DNA of 64,000 nt from Janthinobacterium sp. ROICE36 (GTDB lineage: Bacteria > Pseudomonadota > Gammaproteobacteria > Burkholderiales > Burkholderiaceae_D): NCBI RefSeq assembly GCF_002869965.1, contig NZ_PEBS01000004.1:62001-126000 (forward strand), in the 5' to 3' direction. Every line of letters begins with the position of its first letter. Positions within the stretch are counted from its first letter, which is position 1. Below are positions 33,966 to 45,530 of this stretch, in pieces. Below the pieces are notes generated by a model. That model was not told where the DNA came from. It was given only the letters and a program-made list of their open reading frames with translations, and did no database searches. A program made the translations under genes and the position numbers.

Positions 33966-33998
33966 GGGCAACTGTGTGAAAAAGTGTGTTTTTGTGGG
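33964..33998 (+). promoter_or_regulatory. Four MraZ binding boxes with 10-bp period
   Basis: GTGGG (33964), GTGTG (33974), GTGTG (33984) and GTGGG (33994) repeat exactly every ten bases, on one face of the helix. MraZ is known to bind tandem TGGG-type repeats with this spacing before its own gene and to repress the dcw operon. The boxes sit from the -10 into the initial transcribed region, well placed for repression. Confidence 0.8.
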
Positions 33999-34059
33999 AA
34001 ATTTTCCCTTTTCATCGTGATGCACAAGCGTCGCAACCCAAGCTCAAAAAAGGTCTTTC

Positions 34060-34488
34060 GTGTTTCAAGGCGCGTCCGCAATCAATCTCGATGCCAAAGG
34101 CAGGATGTCTATCCCTGCCAAGCACCGTGACGCGCTGGCGATTCAATGCGAAGGCCGTTTGACCCTGACCAAACACCCCGATGGCTGCCTGCTGTTTTTC
34201 CCCCGTCCCGTGTGGGAAAGCCACCGCCAGCAAATCGCCGCCTGGCCCATGTCGGCGCGCGCCTGGCAGCGCATCTTCCTGGGCAACGCCGTTGACGTCG
34301 AGCTGGACTCGGCAGGCCGCGTGCTGATCTCGCCCGAATTGCGCAACGCCGTTGGGCTGTCGCGCGAAGTCATGATGATCGGCATGGGCAGTCACTTTGA
34401 AATATGGGATGCCGCCAAGTTGGCCGACAAAGAACAGCAGGCGATTGATGCCGGCACCCCCGATGTACTTTCCAATTTTTCTTTCTAA
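34060..34488 (+). CDS. mraZ: Transcriptional regulator MraZ
   Basis: A 142-residue protein with two AbrB-like MraZ domains ([19 protein letters not shown] and [19 protein letters not shown]), forming ring-shaped oligomers that bind the repeats upstream. GTG start at 34060, with AAAAAAGG shortly before; the sequence [11 protein letters not shown] matches the family start. It is the first gene of the division and cell wall cluster and represses it. Confidence 0.95.
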   Translation: MFQGASAINLDAKGRMSIPAKHRDALAIQCEGRLTLTKHPDGCLLFFPRPVWESHRQQIAAWPMSARAWQRIFLGNAVDVELDSAGRVLISPELRNAVGLSREVMMIGMGSHFEIWDAAKLADKEQQAIDAGTPDVLSNFSF

Positions 34489-34497
34489 GGCTCCGTA

Positions 34498-35475
34498 ATG
34501 ACACAACTCACGGTGCCGGAATTTCAGCATCGCACGGTGCTGCTCGATGAAGCGGTCGATGCGCTCGATCTGTCGGGCGACCGCGCGCACGGCATTTACG
34601 TCGATGGCACGTTTGGTCGCGGCGGCCATAGCCGATTAATTTTGTCGCGCCTGGCGCCCGACGCGCGCCTGATCGGCTTCGACAAGGATTTGCAGGCCAT
34701 CGCCACGGCCGAACAGATCGACGACCCGCGTTTCCAGATCGTCCACGACAGCTTTGCCACCATGACGGCCAGCCTGGCCGAACGTGGCGTGCAGCAGGTG
34801 GACGGCATCCTGCTCGACCTGGGCATCTCGTCGCCGCAGGTCGACGATGCGGCGCGCGGTTTCAGCTTCCGCAATGACGGACCGCTGGACATGCGCATGG
34901 ATACCACGCGCGGCATCTCTGCGGCCGAATGGCTGGCGGTGGAGACCGAGCAGAATTTAGAGAAAGTGATACGCGATTATGGGGAAGAACGGTTTGCTTT
35001 TCAGATTGCAAAGGCGATTGTTGCTGGCCGGGCAGTCCAGCCAATTTCAAGCACACGACAGCTTGCCAGCATCGTGGCAGGCGCCGTCAAGACCCGCGAG
35101 AAGGGTAAGGACCCCGCTACCCGCACCTTTCAGGCCATACGCATTTTCATTAACAAAGAGCTCGAGGATCTCGAGATCGGGCTGAACCAGGCGTATGCCT
35201 GCCTGGCGCCCGGCGCGCGCATGGCCGTGATCAGTTTTCATTCGCTGGAAGACCGCATGGTCAAGCGCTTCTTCGCCTCGAAGGCGAACGTGGAGCAGCC
35301 TGACCGCCGCCTGCCGATCCGCGCGGTGGACTTGCCGCAGCCGGAAATGAAGCTGATTTTGAAGATGAAGCCGTCCGATGCCGAGGTCGAGGGGAATCCC
35401 CGCTCGCGTTCGGCCGTGATGCGCGTGGCGCAGCGCCTGCCGCTGGTAGCCCCTGCCAATGGCGGATCCCGATGA
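34498..35475 (+). CDS. rsmH: 16S rRNA (cytosine1402-N4)-methyltransferase RsmH
   Basis: A 325-residue SAM-dependent methyltransferase acting on C1402 of 16S rRNA in the decoding centre. The SAM motif region is [13 protein letters not shown], followed by [21 protein letters not shown] and [14 protein letters not shown], all typical. It lies nine bases after mraZ and overlaps ftsL by four bases (ATGA). Confidence 0.96.
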   Translation: MTQLTVPEFQHRTVLLDEAVDALDLSGDRAHGIYVDGTFGRGGHSRLILSRLAPDARLIGFDKDLQAIATAEQIDDPRFQIVHDSFATMTASLAERGVQQVDGILLDLGISSPQVDDAARGFSFRNDGPLDMRMDTTRGISAAEWLAVETEQNLEKVIRDYGEERFAFQIAKAIVAGRAVQPISSTRQLASIVAGAVKTREKGKDPATRTFQAIRIFINKELEDLEIGLNQAYACLAPGARMAVISFHSLEDRMVKRFFASKANVEQPDRRLPIRAVDLPQPEMKLILKMKPSDAEVEGNPRSRSAVMRVAQRLPLVAPANGGSR

Positions 35476-35741
35476 CTGGCAAGCTGTGTGTCGTGCTGTC
35501 GGCCCTGCTGGTGTGCTGCGGCCTGTCGCTGGTGAACGCGCAGTATCAGTCGCGCCATCTGTTGATCGACCTGGAACGCGCGCAAGCGCTGTCGCGCCAG
35601 CTCGACATCGACTGGGCGCAGCTGCAGCTAGACCAGTCGACCCTGGGCAAGCATGAACGCATCGAAGCGATAGCACGGCGCGACCTGAGCATGACGCCGC
35701 TGACGGCGGCGCGTACGCAATACCTGACGGAGGGTGAATAA
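35472..35741 (+). CDS. ftsL: Cell division protein FtsL
   Basis: An 89-residue bitopic divisome protein with one transmembrane helix (about 4-22) and a short periplasmic leucine-zipper-like coiled coil ([29 protein letters not shown]) that pairs with FtsB, and with FtsQ and FtsWI. Sequence identity in the family is low; size, topology and position between rsmH and ftsI support the call. Its TAA shares its last base with the ftsI ATG. Confidence 0.9.
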   Translation: MTGKLCVVLSALLVCCGLSLVNAQYQSRHLLIDLERAQALSRQLDIDWAQLQLDQSTLGKHERIEAIARRDLSMTPLTAARTQYLTEGE

Positions 35742-37519
35742 TGAAGTTGGGCGGTAACAGCAACGGCCGGGTGGCTGCATCGAAAGGCGTGCCATTCTCG
35801 AAGAACCCCGTACTGGCAGTGCGTCTGCCCGTCTGGCGTTCGCGCGTCGTGCTGTTCCTGCTGTTCTTCGCTTTCGCCGGTCTGGGCGCGCGCGCCCTGT
35901 GGCTGCAGGGCGTATCGACGCAGTTTTTGCAAAAGCAGGGCAAGGCGCGCTACGAGCGCACGCTGGAACTGCCGGCCACGCGCGGCAAGATCACCGACCG
36001 CAATGGCCAGGTGCTGGCGTCGTCCGTGCCAGTAAAAGCCATCTGGGCCATTCCCGACGACGTGCTGCAGGCGTCGCCCGAGAAAATCAATGCGCTGGCC
36101 GGCCTGCTGGAAATGAACGTCAACGAATTGCGCAAGAAGCTCGATTCGGACCGCAGCTTCGTCTACCTCAAGCGCCAGGTCGAGATGGACGTGGCCGATA
36201 AAATCTCCAAGCTGGGCATCGACGGCATCGACGAGCGCAAGGAATACAAGCGCTTTTATCCACAGGGCGAAGTGATGACCCACGTGGTGGGCTTTACCAA
36301 CGTGGAAGACGTGGGCCAGGAAAGCATGGAACTGGCGCAGCAGAAAACCCTCGTCGGCACCACCGGCAGCCGCCGCGTGATCAAGGACCGCCTGGGCCAC
36401 ATCGTCGAAGACATCGGCTTCATCCACGAACCGCATGACGGCAAGGACCTGACCCTGTCCGTCGACAGCAAGATCCAGTACATCGCCTTCACGCAATTGA
36501 AGGAGGCGGTGGAGAAATTCAACGCCAAGGCTGGCGGCGCCGTGGTGCTCGACGTGCACACGGGTGAAGTGCTGGCCCTGGCCAACTACCCCAGCTACGA
36601 CCCGAACGACCGCCGAAAGCTCACGGGCCAACAGCTGCGTAATCGCGTCATGACCGATACCTTTGAGCCTGGTTCGACCCTGAAACCGATCACGGTCTCG
36701 CTGGCGCTCGACACGGGCCGCGTCAAGCCGACCACCCTGATCGATACGGGGCCTGGCCGCTACACCATCGCCGATCGCACGATTACCGATACCAAGCCGC
36801 ACGGCGTAATCAATGTCTCCGAAATCATCGAGATGTCGTCGAACATCGGCACCTCGAAAATTGCGCTGGGCATGCCGGCGCAGGAAATGTGGGAAATGTT
36901 TACCAAGGTGGGCTTCGGCCAGCAGCCGAAATGGGGCTTCCCCGGTGCCGTGGCTGGCCGCGTGCGGCCGTATAAATCGTGGCGCCCTGTGGAACAGGCC
37001 ACCATGAGCTACGGTAACGGCATTTCCGTCTCGCTGATCCAGCTGGCGCGTTCTTACATGATGTTCGCGCGCGACGGCGATACGATTCCATTATCGTTCC
37101 AGAAGGTCAATGAACTGCCCGTGGGCCAGCAGGTGATCAAGCCGAAGACGGCCGCCGAAATGCGCGCCATGCTGGAGCTGGTGGTCTCCGGCGCGCACGG
37201 CTCGGCCAAGCGCGCGCAGGTCGCCGGCTACCGCGTGGGCGGCAAGACGGGTACCGCCTACAAGGTGGAAAACGGGCGCTACGCAATGCCGCGCAAATAC
37301 ATCGGCTCTTTCGTGGGCATGGTGCCGATGTCGGCGCCGCGCTTCATCATTGCCGTGATGATCGATGAACCGACCGGCGCTGCCCACTATGGCGGCCAAG
37401 TCGCCGCTCCCGCTTTCGCAGCGATTGCGACCAACGCGCTGCGCGCAATGAACGTACCGCCCGATTCCTCCGTTACCGAAATCGTGGTCCCGGCCAATGC
37501 CGGCCCGGAGGCCATGTGA
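35741..37519 (+). CDS. ftsI: Peptidoglycan D,D-transpeptidase FtsI (PBP3)
   Basis: The septal class B penicillin-binding protein, 592 residues. After a membrane anchor (about 31-52) and the dimerisation domain (ATRGKITDRNG), the transpeptidase has STLK (Ser312 nucleophile, Lys315), SSN (366-368) and KTGT (from 502). It cross-links septal peptidoglycan in complex with FtsW. The stop overlaps the murE GTG. Confidence 0.96.
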   Translation: MKLGGNSNGRVAASKGVPFSKNPVLAVRLPVWRSRVVLFLLFFAFAGLGARALWLQGVSTQFLQKQGKARYERTLELPATRGKITDRNGQVLASSVPVKAIWAIPDDVLQASPEKINALAGLLEMNVNELRKKLDSDRSFVYLKRQVEMDVADKISKLGIDGIDERKEYKRFYPQGEVMTHVVGFTNVEDVGQESMELAQQKTLVGTTGSRRVIKDRLGHIVEDIGFIHEPHDGKDLTLSVDSKIQYIAFTQLKEAVEKFNAKAGGAVVLDVHTGEVLALANYPSYDPNDRRKLTGQQLRNRVMTDTFEPGSTLKPITVSLALDTGRVKPTTLIDTGPGRYTIADRTITDTKPHGVINVSEIIEMSSNIGTSKIALGMPAQEMWEMFTKVGFGQQPKWGFPGAVAGRVRPYKSWRPVEQATMSYGNGISVSLIQLARSYMMFARDGDTIPLSFQKVNELPVGQQVIKPKTAAEMRAMLELVVSGAHGSAKRAQVAGYRVGGKTGTAYKVENGRYAMPRKYIGSFVGMVPMSAPRFIIAVMIDEPTGAAHYGGQVAAPAFAAIATNALRAMNVPPDSSVTEIVVPANAGPEAM

Positions 37520-39036
37520 AGTCACTCATGACCATACAAGACATCAGTTTGTGGATCAAAGCGGCTGCCCCGTCCGGGCAGCTGACGTCCGATTCGCGCC
37601 GCGTGCAGCGCGGCGACGTGTTTTTCGCCTACGCGGGCGCCACCCAATTCATCGATACCGCCATTCAGCAGGGCGCCGTCGCCATCGTGCATGATGCCGT
37701 TGAATGGAACGCCGCATGGGATGTGCCGCATCTGCTGGTCGGCGACCTGAAACGCCTGGCTGGCCCCGTGGCACATGCTGTTTACAACATGCCCGACAGC
37801 GCCATTTTCAGCGCCGGTGTGACGGGCACGAATGGCAAGACTTCGTGCGCGCTATGGCTGGCGCAGGCCCTGGCACGCCTCGGAGAAACCTCGTCCGTCA
37901 TCGGGACTCTGGGCATGGGCCTGTGCAAGCCGCGCGGCGCCATCGAATTCGACGTGACCGGCTACACCACGCCTGACGCCGTGCTGCTGGCGCGTAAACT
38001 GGCCGCCATGCGCGACGCCGGCGCCAAGGCCGTCGCCATCGAAGTGTCGTCGATCGGCCTGGACCAGGAGCGCGCGGCCGGCATGCATTTTGATGTCGCC
38101 ATGTTTACCAACCTGACGCGCGACCATCTTGATTACCACTGCGACATGGCCACCTACGAGGCGGCCAAAGTCAAGCTGTTCGACTGGCCCGGCCTGAAAA
38201 CGGCTGTCATCAACCTCGATGACCCCATGGGTCTGCGCCTGGCGCGCCACGTGGATGGCAAGCTGACGGGCGAGTATCCGGTCATTGGCTATACCTTGCA
38301 GGATGCCGCCAGCCAGCCGGACCTGCCTGGCGTGCTGATGCTGCGCGCCAGCCAGTTCCGTAGCCGCAATGCAGGTACCGACTTCCACCTGGAATGCGCG
38401 CTGGGCGTGGCGCTGATCAAGACGCAACTGGTGGGTCACTTCAATATCAGCAACGCGCTGGCCGTGCTGGGCGCCTTGCTGGCGCATGGCACCGGCCTGC
38501 GCGCCGCCATCGACGGCATCGAATCCCTGCAGCCGGCCCCAGGCCGCATGCAGCAGGTGGGTGGGCAGGAAGCGCCGATGGTCGTCATCGATTACGCGCA
38601 TACGCCGGACGCCTTGGCCAAAACCTTGGCAGCCTTGCGCCAGGTGGCGCAGGAACGGGGTGGCCAGCTGTGGTGCGTGTTCGGCTGCGGCGGCGATCGC
38701 GATCCGGGCAAGCGTCCGCAGATGGGCGCCATCGCGCAGTTGGCCGATCACGTGCTGGTCACCAGCGACAATCCGCGCAGCGAAGACCCGCACGCCATCA
38801 TCGCGCAGATCGTCGCCGGCATGCGTGCAGACGGCCCGCAGCCGCAGGCCATCGAAGACCGTGCCGCGGCCATCCTGTCGGCCATCAAGCACGCGGCCAA
38901 GCCGGACGTGATCCTGCTGGCGGGCAAGGGCCATGAGCCGTACCAGGAAATCAAGGGCAAGAAGCTGCCGTTCTCCGATGCCGACCATGCGCAGCTGGCC
39001 CTGTCCGCGCGCCTGACCATGATGAGGACGAACTGA
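37516..39036 (+). CDS. murE: UDP-MurNAc-L-Ala-D-Glu:meso-diaminopimelate ligase
   Basis: A 506-residue Mur ligase adding the third residue of the stem peptide. It has the ATP loop GVTGTNGKTSC, the DHLDYH segment and the DNPRSEDP stretch that selects meso-diaminopimelate (the DNPR motif), as expected for Gram-negatives. GTG 37516 follows GGAGG by four bases and overlaps the ftsI stop; ATG 37528 is an alternative. It shares one base with murF. Confidence 0.96.
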   Translation: MKSLMTIQDISLWIKAAAPSGQLTSDSRRVQRGDVFFAYAGATQFIDTAIQQGAVAIVHDAVEWNAAWDVPHLLVGDLKRLAGPVAHAVYNMPDSAIFSAGVTGTNGKTSCALWLAQALARLGETSSVIGTLGMGLCKPRGAIEFDVTGYTTPDAVLLARKLAAMRDAGAKAVAIEVSSIGLDQERAAGMHFDVAMFTNLTRDHLDYHCDMATYEAAKVKLFDWPGLKTAVINLDDPMGLRLARHVDGKLTGEYPVIGYTLQDAASQPDLPGVLMLRASQFRSRNAGTDFHLECALGVALIKTQLVGHFNISNALAVLGALLAHGTGLRAAIDGIESLQPAPGRMQQVGGQEAPMVVIDYAHTPDALAKTLAALRQVAQERGGQLWCVFGCGGDRDPGKRPQMGAIAQLADHVLVTSDNPRSEDPHAIIAQIVAGMRADGPQPQAIEDRAAAILSAIKHAAKPDVILLAGKGHEPYQEIKGKKLPFSDADHAQLALSARLTMMRTN

Positions 39037-40484
39037 TGGTGATGGATCACCTCATGCATGCAGGCCTGGCAGAGCTGATGCCGTCGCTGGACGGCGCGCA
39101 GCTGACAGGCGACGCCGTCTTTGATGGCGTCTGCACCGACAGCCGCAGCGCCCAAGCCGGTTCGCTCTTCGTTGCCCTGCGTGGCGAGAGTTTCGACGCG
39201 CACGACTTCCTCGACCAGGTGGCCGCGCGCGGCGTCGCCGCCGTGCTGGTCGAGCGCTTGCCTGCAGGCTGGGACAGTGGCAAGGTGCCAGCCATCGTGG
39301 TCGCCGATACCCTGCTCGCACTGGGCCGCATCGCCCATCACTGGCGCTGCCGTTTCAGCCTGCCCGTCATCGGCGTCACTGGCAGCAACGGCAAGACCAC
39401 CGTCAAGGAAATGATTGCATCCATCCTGGCGGCTGCTTTTGGCGAAGAAGGCCGGCTGGCCACGCGCGGCAACCTGAATAACGAAATCGGCGTGCCCCTG
39501 ACCCTGTTCCGCCTGAACGCCGGGCACAAGGCTGCCGTCATCGAGATGGGCATGAACCATCCGGGAGAAATTGCACGCCTGGCGGGGATCGCCGCGCCGA
39601 CCCTGGTGATGGTCAACAACGCGCAGCGCGAGCACCAGGAATTCATGCACACGGTGGTAGCGGTGGCGCGCGAGAACGGCGCGGCGCTGGCGGCCCTGTC
39701 CGACGATGGCGTTGCCGTCTTCCCGCATGGCGATGAATTCACTCCCCTGTGGCGCGAGCTGGCCGGCGCGCGCGCCGTCATCACCTTCGGCCTGTCGAAG
39801 GACGCCGATGTGAGCTGCACGCACCGTGGGGCCGAGGATTTTGGCAGCGACATGTTCGTCAGCGTGCGCGCGCAGGACGGCAGCTTGCGCCAGTTCTTTG
39901 TCGGCTTGCAGGCAGCGGGCGACCATAATGTGCGCAATGCGCTGGCCGCAGCGGCATGCGCCGTTGGTGCGGGCATCGCCATCGAACATATCAAGCAGGG
40001 CCTGGAGGCGTTCGCGCCCGTGAACGGCCGCCTGCAGAAAAAACGTGCCGCCAATGGCGCCACCATCATCGACGACACGTATAACGCCAATCCGGATTCG
40101 GCGCGCGCGGCTATCGATGTGCTGGCGCAGGCCGCGGCGCCGCGCATCCTGGTGCTGGGCGAGATGGGCGAAGTCGGCACGCAGGGGCAGCAGTTCCACG
40201 AAGAGATCGGCGCCTACGCAGCCATCAAAGGCATCGAATACGTGCTAGCGACGGGCGGCCTGGCGCGCCATCTGGTGAGTCCGGCGCAGGCTGCCGCCAG
40301 CCAGGAATCGGGCACGGTCGTGGAGTATTTCGAACAGTTCGACGGCTTGCTGGCGGCGCTCGATGCGCATTTGTCCGGCCGTTCGGATGCAACAGTATTA
40401 ATCAAGGGCTCCCGTTTCATGAAGATGGAACGGGCCGTGCAGCATTTGATTGGTTCAAACAACAATAACAAGGAAGCTCACTAA
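39036..40484 (+). CDS. murF: UDP-MurNAc-tripeptide:D-Ala-D-Ala ligase
   Basis: A 482-residue Mur ligase that completes the UDP-MurNAc-pentapeptide. The ATP loop is [14 protein letters not shown]; the MGMNHPGEI and [10 protein letters not shown] segments and [10 protein letters not shown] of the C-terminal domain are all typical. It overlaps the murE stop by one base and precedes mraY by two bases. Confidence 0.96.
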   Translation: MVMDHLMHAGLAELMPSLDGAQLTGDAVFDGVCTDSRSAQAGSLFVALRGESFDAHDFLDQVAARGVAAVLVERLPAGWDSGKVPAIVVADTLLALGRIAHHWRCRFSLPVIGVTGSNGKTTVKEMIASILAAAFGEEGRLATRGNLNNEIGVPLTLFRLNAGHKAAVIEMGMNHPGEIARLAGIAAPTLVMVNNAQREHQEFMHTVVAVARENGAALAALSDDGVAVFPHGDEFTPLWRELAGARAVITFGLSKDADVSCTHRGAEDFGSDMFVSVRAQDGSLRQFFVGLQAAGDHNVRNALAAAACAVGAGIAIEHIKQGLEAFAPVNGRLQKKRAANGATIIDDTYNANPDSARAAIDVLAQAAAPRILVLGEMGEVGTQGQQFHEEIGAYAAIKGIEYVLATGGLARHLVSPAQAAASQESGTVVEYFEQFDGLLAALDAHLSGRSDATVLIKGSRFMKMERAVQHLIGSNNNNKEAH

Positions 40485-40486
40485 TC

Positions 40487-41662
40487 ATGCTGCTCTGGCT
40501 CGCTCATTATTTCCAGGACGACATTGGCCCATTGCGGGTCTTTAACTTCATCACTTTCCGCGCCGTCTTCGCCACCCTGACGGCGATTTTGATCGGCCTG
40601 TGCGCCGGTCCCGCCGTGATCCGCATGCTCACGCGCATGAAGGTCGGTCAGGCCGTGCGCACGGACGGTCCGCAGACGCATCTGAAAAAACACGGCACGC
40701 CGACCATGGGCGGTGTGCTGATACTGATCGCCATCGGCATTTCCACCCTGCTGTGGGCCGACCTGTCGAACCGCTTCATCTGGCCAGTGCTGATTGTCAC
40801 GCTGGGCTTTGGCGCCGTCGGCTGGGCTGACGACTACCGCAAGGTGGTGCACCAGGACCCGGAAGGCATGCGCTCGCGCGAAAAATACTTCTGGCAGTCG
40901 CTGATCGGCATCATCGCCGCCTTTTACCTGGCGTTTTCCGTCTCCGTGTCGGAACCCGACGCGGGCCACGTGTGGAATCTGATCTACGCCTGGGTGCAGT
41001 CCGGCTTCGCCATGGATTTGCCGCCCAAGGCCGATCTGATCGTCCCGTTCTTCAAGACCATCAGCTATCCACTGGGCGTGTGGGGCTTCATCGCGCTGAC
41101 CTACTGCGTCATCGTCGGCACCAGTAATGCCGTCAATTTCACCGATGGCCTGGATGGCCTGGCCATCATGCCGACCGTGATGGTGGGCACGGCCCTGGGC
41201 CTGTTCGCCTACCTGACGGGCAACGCCACGTATGCGCGCTACCTGTTCATCCCGCATATCCCGGGCGCTGGCGAACTGGTGATCTTCTGCGGCGCGCTGG
41301 CCGGTTCCGGCCTGGCCTTCCTTTGGTATAACACGCACCCCGCGAAAGTGTTCATGGGCGATGTGGGCGCGCTGGCCCTGGGCGGCGCGCTGGGCACGGT
41401 CGCCGTCATCGTGCGCCAGGAAATCGTCCTGTTCATCATGGGCGGCATCTTCGTCGTCGAAACGCTGTCCGTGATTATCCAGGTCGTCTGGTTCAAGTAC
41501 ACCAAGAAGCGCTATGGCGCCGGCCGCCGGGTTTTCCTGATGGCGCCACTGCATCACCATTTTGAACAAAAAGGCTGGAAAGAGACGCAGGTTGTCGTGC
41601 GTTTCTGGATCATCACCATGATGCTGGTGTTGCTCGGTCTGACCACCTTGAAGCTGCGCTGA
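40487..41662 (+). CDS. mraY: Phospho-MurNAc-pentapeptide transferase (lipid I synthase)
   Basis: A 391-residue integral membrane enzyme with about ten helices that moves phospho-MurNAc-pentapeptide to undecaprenyl phosphate. Key stretches: [10 protein letters not shown], the aspartate pair in [19 protein letters not shown] and the histidine-rich [13 protein letters not shown] loop. The stop shares a base with the murD start. Confidence 0.97.
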   Translation: MLLWLAHYFQDDIGPLRVFNFITFRAVFATLTAILIGLCAGPAVIRMLTRMKVGQAVRTDGPQTHLKKHGTPTMGGVLILIAIGISTLLWADLSNRFIWPVLIVTLGFGAVGWADDYRKVVHQDPEGMRSREKYFWQSLIGIIAAFYLAFSVSVSEPDAGHVWNLIYAWVQSGFAMDLPPKADLIVPFFKTISYPLGVWGFIALTYCVIVGTSNAVNFTDGLDGLAIMPTVMVGTALGLFAYLTGNATYARYLFIPHIPGAGELVIFCGALAGSGLAFLWYNTHPAKVFMGDVGALALGGALGTVAVIVRQEIVLFIMGGIFVVETLSVIIQVVWFKYTKKRYGAGRRVFLMAPLHHHFEQKGWKETQVVVRFWIITMMLVLLGLTTLKLR

Positions 41663-43218
41663 TGATGTACGACGCTAAAACCGCACTGGTACTGGGCCTC
41701 GGGGAGTCGGGGCTGGCCATGGCCCTGTGGCTGGCCCGCAGCGGTGCGGCCGTGCGCGTGGCCGATACGCGCGAGGCACCAGAGCGCCTGGCTGCTTTGC
41801 AGGCCGCCGTACCGCAGGCGCAATTCATCGCAGGCGCCTTCACGGCCGACCTGCTCGACGGCGTCGATTTTGTCGCCGTCAGCCCCGGCCTGGCGCCGCA
41901 GCGCGAACTGGCTGGAATCGCGCCGGCCGCCTTGGAAAAAAGTATCCCCGTGTGGGGCGAGATCGAACTGTTCGCGCAGGCGCTGGCGGCGTTGAAGGCG
42001 GAGCGCGGCTATGCGCCGAAAGTGATTGCCATCACGGGGACCAACGGCAAGACGACGGTGACCAGCCTGGTAGGCCTGCTGTGCGAACGCGCAGGTCTGG
42101 CCACGCGCGTGGCCGGCAATATCAGCCCGGCGGCGCTGGACGTGCTGCGCGAAGTGCTCGATGCGGAACCGGCGCCGCTGCCGGTGGATACAGAAGCTGA
42201 AGCAGCGGAACCCGTCGCCAGCACCTTGCCGCAAGCATGGATACTGGAGCTGTCCAGCTTCCAGCTGCACACGACGTTCAGCCTGCAGGCCGATGCGGCC
42301 ACGGTCTTGAATCTGTCGCAGGATCACCTGGACTGGCACGGCGACATGGCCTCCTATGCGAGCGACAAGGCACGCATCTTCGGCGGCCAGACCGTGCGCG
42401 TCCTGAACCGCGACGATGCTGCCGTGATGCACATGGCCGATCCGCTTGCGGAAACCATCACCTTTGGCACGGGCGAGCCGCTTGAGGTGGACAGCTTTGG
42501 CCTGGTCAATGAACGGGGCATCTTCTGGCTGGCGCAAGCCGTGCCCAGTGAAGAAGTCATCGAGAAAAAACGCAGGAAGAACGATCCGGCACCGGAACCG
42601 GTGCCGACGATGGCAAAGAAACTGATGCCGGCCGATGCGCTGAAAATCCGTGGCCAGCACAATGCCTCGAATGCGCTGGCGGCGCTGGCCCTGTGCCGCG
42701 CCATTGGTCTGCCATTCGCGCCACTGCTGCACGGCTTGCGCGAATACCAGGGCGAGCCGCACAGGGTGGAACTGATCACGGCCGTGGCTGAAGTCGAATA
42801 CTACGACGACAGCAAAGGCACCAACGTGGGCGCGACAGTGGCCGCGTTGTTCGGCCTGGGCAAGGCGTTTGGCGGCGCGGAACAGCGTTTGGTGCTGATC
42901 GCCGGCGGCGACGGCAAGGGACAGGATTTCTCGCCGCTGGCTGAACCCGTGTCGCGCTATGTGCGTGCCGTGGTGTTGATCGGCCGTGACGCGCCGGCCT
43001 TGCGCACGGCCCTGGAGCCTGCCGGCGTGGATATCATCGACTGCGCCACCTTGCCGGAAGCCGTCAAGCGCGCCAGCAGCCTGGCCCTGGCCGGCGATGC
43101 CGTGCTGCTGTCGCCCGCATGCGCCAGCCTGGACATGTTCAAGAACTATGCGCACCGCGCGCAGGTGTTTGTCGACGCCGTGCGCGACATCGCCCTGGAA
43201 AACGGACAGGATATCTGA
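41662..43218 (+). CDS. murD: UDP-MurNAc-L-Ala:D-Glu ligase with two insertions
   Basis: Adds D-glutamate to UDP-MurNAc-L-Ala. The ATP loop is [14 protein letters not shown], followed by [10 protein letters not shown] and the [10 protein letters not shown] segment. At 518 residues it is some 80 longer than E. coli MurD, mainly through an acidic insertion at about 169-188 ([19 protein letters not shown]) and a Lys/Pro-rich one at about 294-319. Both avoid the catalytic motifs, so the enzyme is probably active. ATG 41662 and 41665 are both possible starts. It overlaps ftsW by one base. Confidence 0.94.
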   Translation: MMYDAKTALVLGLGESGLAMALWLARSGAAVRVADTREAPERLAALQAAVPQAQFIAGAFTADLLDGVDFVAVSPGLAPQRELAGIAPAALEKSIPVWGEIELFAQALAALKAERGYAPKVIAITGTNGKTTVTSLVGLLCERAGLATRVAGNISPAALDVLREVLDAEPAPLPVDTEAEAAEPVASTLPQAWILELSSFQLHTTFSLQADAATVLNLSQDHLDWHGDMASYASDKARIFGGQTVRVLNRDDAAVMHMADPLAETITFGTGEPLEVDSFGLVNERGIFWLAQAVPSEEVIEKKRRKNDPAPEPVPTMAKKLMPADALKIRGQHNASNALAALALCRAIGLPFAPLLHGLREYQGEPHRVELITAVAEVEYYDDSKGTNVGATVAALFGLGKAFGGAEQRLVLIAGGDGKGQDFSPLAEPVSRYVRAVVLIGRDAPALRTALEPAGVDIIDCATLPEAVKRASSLALAGDAVLLSPACASLDMFKNYAHRAQVFVDAVRDIALENGQDI

Positions 43219-44429
43219 TGGCCTTCCAACTGCCCTTCCGCTTTGGTTCCGGCTCGGCTGTCAAGCCGCTGGATAGCCGTGCGCGGCAGTCGAAGATGAT
43301 GGACTATGACAAGCCACTGGTGTGGGTCGTCCTGCTGCTCATGTTGCTGGGCATGGTGATGGTGTATTCGGCTTCGATCTCGCTGTCGGACGCGCGCAAG
43401 TTTGCCGCCTACACGAACAATTATTTCGTCGTGCGCCAGGGGCTGTTCATCGGCGTGTCCATCATCGTCGGCGCGCTGGTGTTCCGCATCCCCGTCGCCA
43501 CCTGGCAAAAGATCGCACCGTGGCTGTTCATCGGCACCCTGGTGCTGCTGGTGATGGTGCTGATACCGGGTCTGGGCGTGTCGGTCAACGGCGGCCGCCG
43601 CTGGCTGAACCTGCCGGGCCTGCGGCCGCAGCCGTCCGAGCTGATGAAGGTGGTGATGGTGCTGTACGCCGCCGATTACACGGTGCGCAAGCAGGAATAC
43701 ATGCACAAGCTGACCAAGGGCTTCATGCCGATGGCGCTGGCCGTCAGCTTTGTCGGCCTGCTGCTGCTGATGGAGCCAGACCTGGGCGCTTTCGGCGTGA
43801 TCGTTTGCATCGCCATGGGCATCCTGTTCCTGGGCGGCGTCAACGCCATCTGGTTCGGCGGCATTGGCGCCATGCTGACGGCGATTTTCGTCACCATCAT
43901 CGCCTTGTCGAAATTCCGCCGCGAGCGGTTTTTTGCGTATCTCGATCCGTGGCAGGAAGACAATGCGCTCAACAAGGCCTACCAGCTGACGCACTCGCTG
44001 ATCGCCTTCGGGCGCGGCGAACTGTTTGGCGTGGGCCTGGGTGGCAGCGTGGAAAAGCTGCACTACCTGCCTGAAGCGCATACGGACTTTTTGTTGGCCG
44101 TGATCGGCGAGGAACTGGGCCTGGTGGGCGTCCTGATCGTGATCGGCATGTTCTACTGGATTATCAAGCGCGCCTTCGATATCGGCCGCCAGGCGATCGC
44201 CATCGACCAGACCTTCGCGGGTCTGACGGCGAAAGGTATCGCCATCTGGATCGGCGTGCAGACCTTCATCAACATGGGCGTGAACCTGGGCCTGCTGCCG
44301 ACCAAAGGGCTGACCTTGCCCCTGATGAGTTATGGCGGCACGGGCGTACTGATTAACTGTATCGGCCTGGCGATCTTGCTGCGCATCGATTATGAAAACC
44401 GGATCCTGATGCGCGGAGGCCGGCTATGA
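43218..44429 (+). CDS. ftsW: Septal peptidoglycan glycosyltransferase FtsW
   Basis: A 403-residue SEDS-family polymerase with ten helices that works with FtsI in septal wall synthesis. Typical stretches: [31 protein letters not shown], the [14 protein letters not shown] loop and [12 protein letters not shown] near the end. The frame continues upstream into murD, but ATG 43218 sits on the murD stop. The stop overlaps the murG ATG (ATGA). Confidence 0.96.
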   Translation: MAFQLPFRFGSGSAVKPLDSRARQSKMMDYDKPLVWVVLLLMLLGMVMVYSASISLSDARKFAAYTNNYFVVRQGLFIGVSIIVGALVFRIPVATWQKIAPWLFIGTLVLLVMVLIPGLGVSVNGGRRWLNLPGLRPQPSELMKVVMVLYAADYTVRKQEYMHKLTKGFMPMALAVSFVGLLLLMEPDLGAFGVIVCIAMGILFLGGVNAIWFGGIGAMLTAIFVTIIALSKFRRERFFAYLDPWQEDNALNKAYQLTHSLIAFGRGELFGVGLGGSVEKLHYLPEAHTDFLLAVIGEELGLVGVLIVIGMFYWIIKRAFDIGRQAIAIDQTFAGLTAKGIAIWIGVQTFINMGVNLGLLPTKGLTLPLMSYGGTGVLINCIGLAILLRIDYENRILMRGGRL

Positions 44430-45520
44430 ACAATGTGACGAACTTGAAAACGACGAAAAGGCTGATGATCATGGCGGCCGGTACCGGCGGCCATATTTTC
44501 CCGGGCCTGGCGATTGCGCAGACGATGCGCGCGCGCGGCTGGGAAGTGAGCTGGCTGGGCACGACCCATGGCATGGAACAGGAGCTGGTGCCGAAAAGCG
44601 GCATTCCCATGGATGCCATTGCATTCTCCGGCATGCGCGGCAAGGGTCTGGCGCACACCATCCAGGGCGGCTTCAAGATGCTGGCGAGCTTTTTTGCCAT
44701 CCGCCGTTTCATCGCCAGTCGCAAGCCGGACGTGGTGATGGGCATGGGCGGCTACGTTACCGTGCCGGGCGGACTGATGGCGCGCCTGAAGGGCGTGCCG
44801 CTGGTGCTGGTCAATGCCGACGCGGCGCTGCTGCTGTCGAACAAGACGCTGCTGCCGCTGGCACAAAAGGTTTGCTTCGGTTTTCCCGCCGATTTTGGCA
44901 GCGCTGCGGGCAAGGCCGTCGTCACGGGCAATCCCGTGCGCGCGGAGATCCTCGCCATGGCGCCGCCGGCGTCCCGCTTTGCGGGCCGCAGCGGGCCGCT
45001 GCGCATCCTGGTGGTGGGCGGCAGCCTGGGCGCGAAAGCGCTGAACGACAATCTGCCCGCTGCGCTGGCCTTGATGCCGGAGGGCGAGCGTCCGCTGGTG
45101 ACGCACCAGTCGGGCAAGAAGAATATCGACGCCCTGCATGGCGCGTATGCGCAGGCGGGCGTGCAAGCCAATGTGGTCGATTTCATCGACGACATGGCCA
45201 AGGCGTATACCGAGGCCGATCTGGTGATTTGCCGTGCTGGCGCCATCACCCTGTCGGAATTGACGGCGGCCGGCGTGGCCAGCGTGCTCGTGCCGCTGGT
45301 GGCGTCGACCACCAGCCACCAGCGCGACAATGCGCAATGGATGGCGAAGCAGGGCGCGGCGATTCATTTGCCGCAGACGGAAATGAGTGCGGCGTCGCTG
45401 AGCGCGATGCTGGCGTCCTTGACGCGCGACAGCTGCCAGCAGATGGCGCAAGCGGCACTGACAGCAGGCAGGCGCGACGCCAATGAGGCGATCGCACACG
45501 TATTGGAAAAACTGGCATGA
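44426..45520 (+). CDS. murG: Lipid II synthase MurG (GlcNAc transferase)
   Basis: A 364-residue GT-B glycosyltransferase on the inner face of the membrane that adds GlcNAc to lipid I. The glycine-rich loops [16 protein letters not shown] and [12 protein letters not shown], the hydrophobic membrane-binding patch and the [25 protein letters not shown]-GlcNAc site are present. Confidence 0.96.
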   Translation: MNNVTNLKTTKRLMIMAAGTGGHIFPGLAIAQTMRARGWEVSWLGTTHGMEQELVPKSGIPMDAIAFSGMRGKGLAHTIQGGFKMLASFFAIRRFIASRKPDVVMGMGGYVTVPGGLMARLKGVPLVLVNADAALLLSNKTLLPLAQKVCFGFPADFGSAAGKAVVTGNPVRAEILAMAPPASRFAGRSGPLRILVVGGSLGAKALNDNLPAALALMPEGERPLVTHQSGKKNIDALHGAYAQAGVQANVVDFIDDMAKAYTEADLVICRAGAITLSELTAAGVASVLVPLVASTTSHQRDNAQWMAKQGAAIHLPQTEMSAASLSAMLASLTRDSCQQMAQAALTAGRRDANEAIAHVLEKLA

Positions 45521-45530
45521 GGTTAGCTCT

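Noticed and set aside
45483..45530. Upstream ATG for murC inside murG
   Set aside because: The added 16 residues are not like the family, and GTG 45531 has a good ribosome site.
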